Source: Aquimarina sp. BL5
Lineage (GTDB): Bacteria; Bacteroidota; Bacteroidia; Flavobacteriales; Flavobacteriaceae
Length of the DNA: 64,000 nucleotides
Direction of reading: 5' to 3'
NCBI RefSeq assembly: GCF_003443675.1
Contig: NZ_CP031963.1
Location: forward strand, 310,001-374,000
Under the pieces are notes generated by a model that was given only the letters and a program-made list of their open reading frames with translations, was not told the DNA's origin and did no database searches. Shown one piece after another: positions 62,901 through 64,000 of this stretch; the first letter of the stretch is position 1, and every line of letters begins with the position of its first letter. Both the position numbers and the translations under genes were made by a program.

Positions 62901-64000
62901 ATTAACTACAAATGGAATTACAATCAGTTATTTCTCTAATGGAGTAGCAACGCAAAACGAAATACCATATAGTAATTGGATTTATAATTATAACCAATTA
63001 TTAAATGGCGCTCTACTTCAAAAAGTACAATATGATAAAGATGGTAATCTGGTAACTAAAGAAACTAATTATTGGAAAATCTTTAGCAATGATGTAGTTC
63101 AAAAAAGATATTTATACAGCGCTTTTTTTAGGTTAAGTAAATCGGTTACGGTTAGAGATGGTGTTAGTCAAACTTCTAGCATAACATATTATCAGGATCT
63201 AGGATTACCCATGAATAGCGTAACTACTTATTTTGATTCTAGTGGAGTAGAAAAAACAATTACAAGCGAGAAAAAATATGCTATTCAAATTCCTGAATAT
63301 GAGTCAGTTATGAAAGAGAAACACTTTCTTAATGCAATAGTTCAAGAATCAGTTGCTGTAACAGGAAAAAATGACATTAAAAAATATATAAGCTCTAAGG
63401 TAGTTACCTGGAAAAATTGGTCTGATACTAATGAATGGAAATGGTCAGCGTATCAAAATTATGATTGGTTGAATAATTCACAAAATAACCCTGTTTTTGA
63501 TTTTTCTCTTAAGAATAGTAATTCAGATTGGTTAAAGAAACAAGAAGTTATTACAAGAGGTATATTTGATACTGTAGATGAAATGATGAATGTAGATGGT
63601 GTAAGTTCATCCTATATTTATGATAAAAGCGGACAATTTCAAGTTGCAGAATTTATAACAGCCAGTAGAAAAGGAGAGGAAGCTTCTTTTTATAGTTTCG
63701 AAACATATGAAGAATCAAATGGATGGGAAATTAATGCAAATGCATCTATAATTCCAAATAGTATTGATAAAACTATTGATGCCAGAATAGGTGTCTCATC
63801 CCTAAAAATAGCTAAAGGAACGGGAATTCAACGACAATTTAGTCCTACCAATCAAGAACAGGATTATGTGTTTTCTAGCTATATAAAATTACCAGACACT
63901 TTCGATAAAAATAAAGGAGAAGCTAATTGGATCATAACCTTTAGTAATAACGGTACTGCTGTAGGGAAAAATATAATCTTACCCTTTGGAGAAACTGTAG
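59956..64000 (+). CDS. RHS/SpvB-like giant protein, partial (runs past the window)
   Basis: An open frame of at least 1348 codons from ATG 59956 to the right edge, no stop. The N-terminus has the marks of RHS/SpvB-type proteins: VNLFTGTANIPINIASFPG, DLDVNIGIMYNSN and PTGILGLGWDMSFDKI (about 35-100). The rest is beta-rich, tandem Tyr/Asp/Gly-containing strands as in RHS shells (SWNLSEIRNSWGETILYYYD near 200; SITYYQDLGLPMNSVTTYFD near 1080). No signal peptide or membrane segment is visible at the start. RHS proteins wrap a C-terminal toxin or effector inside a beta-cage; the C-terminus and any YD-rich core lie outside. Last gene of the operon in view. Confidence 0.75.
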   Translation, partial: MSFNSHKNSNEQGLPQVTTFQFNNDAVGQIKDSVNLFTGTANIPINIASFPGRKDLDVNIGIMYNSNVQNSVKNWNLLNPTGILGLGWDMSFDKISVNKNGSGSTSSNEYYLLNNGSGNQLIQDGILPNKPSDILLFQLRNFEFWDISYDETNEKWTIIKEDGTVHIYGDKNSGRNTLQYGVEWGNWQGATSVLSGQEQYVSSWNLSEIRNSWGETILYYYDNVEVSVGDKNGLKFTQASYIKTIHDSFDRTISFYYGEKFGANNVGSQNIIEYKALHTQKDTPNAYQDQFETRFLDYIEVYNNIDILQFSILFEYDFINLGNNSQNTIYPLMWKRVLKSFWQVQPSGSSLPGIEFDYYDKVQDTYPGALKSILYPQGSKAVYTYKDQALNTARNVKLDSPIAGATPRVWFGSDYTVVTWYHKATKKLIAKVHTWSGNWIDFELNSDDPSNHYFDNIDFDIDTLGVITKKDFIGIYFTEKTKKQLQLFLYRRNPENFGVFNLTKGPDYFPLKTDTSKVSIESGKDFIIVSSKDITTNPITAFQWDWKQRIWSVSPFNQQVGISILLPSPADVAKATDIKINARDNYYIATFYNSTTKLLQFQLFHHNGNNVWSKSALYNTPNVTIYKNPSEGLDFAFNINLNSSFGVATYITNQTSTEVDYTLRILQWDKNFNLLSSGNPLLNNYKSPIVNGKSQFQLFNTLLTDALVANNPYLNRYTGGLGNSNNPVNWKQTSFLTAKDDIVNFAVGQDISTMSKEQGTINTNQYFQFNPNSGTWDIVQSLPSTGRNVTISSDYMTAGKDIFYQDTDGQWIKQAQQLTNLGATETVQNRGSVYIAYQDNTDNNAQTYFATPLNSVPGSPIKLPLTAGGSGQKIMVDQETVKPGTLLAGIDSFVTFPADQDFDTATSVALYKVVDRKATDIVQVQPVSHIEISSGSDLEEKYYQSYDYARSAQSVITYDSRSGLAQFPKVTVFTGTKIPDVSLTTNGITISYFSNGVATQNEIPYSNWIYNYNQLLNGALLQKVQYDKDGNLVTKETNYWKIFSNDVVQKRYLYSAFFRLSKSVTVRDGVSQTSSITYYQDLGLPMNSVTTYFDSSGVEKTITSEKKYAIQIPEYESVMKEKHFLNAIVQESVAVTGKNDIKKYISSKVVTWKNWSDTNEWKWSAYQNYDWLNNSQNNPVFDFSLKNSNSDWLKKQEVITRGIFDTVDEMMNVDGVSSSYIYDKSGQFQVAEFITASRKGEEASFYSFETYEESNGWEINANASIIPNSIDKTIDARIGVSSLKIAKGTGIQRQFSPTNQEQDYVFSSYIKLPDTFDKNKGEANWIITFSNNGTAVGKNIILPFGETV

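Overview
The window looks like a chromosomal segment of a marine-type Flavobacteriaceae (Bacteroidota); the mix of genes would suit an Aquimarina-like genome, but no rRNA is present to fix the genus. The grounds are an AT-rich sequence, hardly any Shine-Dalgarno sequences, promoter-like TAnnTTTG elements, the type IX secretion gene porQ, two large proteins with C-terminal type IX sorting domains, a menaquinone pathway, and many typical flavobacterial families (DUF5916, DUF2461, DUF2807, membrane-anchored AraC regulators).

Layout. 1-2340: an ArsR-controlled minus-strand operon (ArsR, SDR, PhzF, aspartate racemase-like gene broken by a 10-A run and cut by the window edge). 2382-12533: housekeeping and small genes (MreB paralogue, porQ-cmk, Kbp-like BON/LysM protein, TruA-like pseudouridine synthase plus MOSC protein, FMO-like flavoprotein, RecQ, VOC protein). 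12632-20237: methyltransferase, S41 protease, membrane AraC regulator, lipoprotein pullulanase, and a cysE-cysM operon for cysteine. 20564-27356: CBS protein, DUF2461, GAPDH, DUF5916 outer-membrane protein, a TetR/SDR pair with two matching operators, GNAT. 27686-35316: two large secreted glycan-directed type IX cargo proteins. 35655-35902: a 248-bp element bounded by 21-bp perfect inverted repeats. 35972-45480: NlpC/P60 peptidase, thiolase, PgpH-like HD phosphodiesterase, MscS channel, small membrane proteins, DoxX/DUF2807 pair. 45615-48666: alpha-amylase and a second membrane AraC regulator. 48751-53726: menA, menC and menE with a UPF0173 hydrolase and a CPBP protease. 53727-54519: a long gene-free leader.

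The most unusual part is 54520 to the right edge: eight co-directional, tightly spaced genes. In order they encode a 113-aa beta-rich protein, a 221-aa polyglycine protein, a 339-aa protein with repeats suggestive of an ABBA-type prenyltransferase, a CGKC thioredoxin-like protein, two tandem PhyH-type Fe(II)/2-oxoglutarate dioxygenases with intact HxD...H triads, a 378-aa class II terpene-cyclase-like protein with a DADD motif, and an RHS/SpvB-like giant protein of more than 1348 residues that runs off the window. Terpenoid-style tailoring enzymes beside structural proteins and an RHS protein form a combination I do not recognise. It is the best candidate for an undescribed system, either a modified secreted protein or a toxin with a small-molecule arm.

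Regulatory structure can be read at several places: near-identical dyads before arsR and before the SDR gene, matching TTGAAA-N6-TTTCAA dyads before tetR and its SDR neighbour, and a set of strong hairpin terminators. No tRNA, rRNA, CRISPR array or insertion-sequence transposase was seen.
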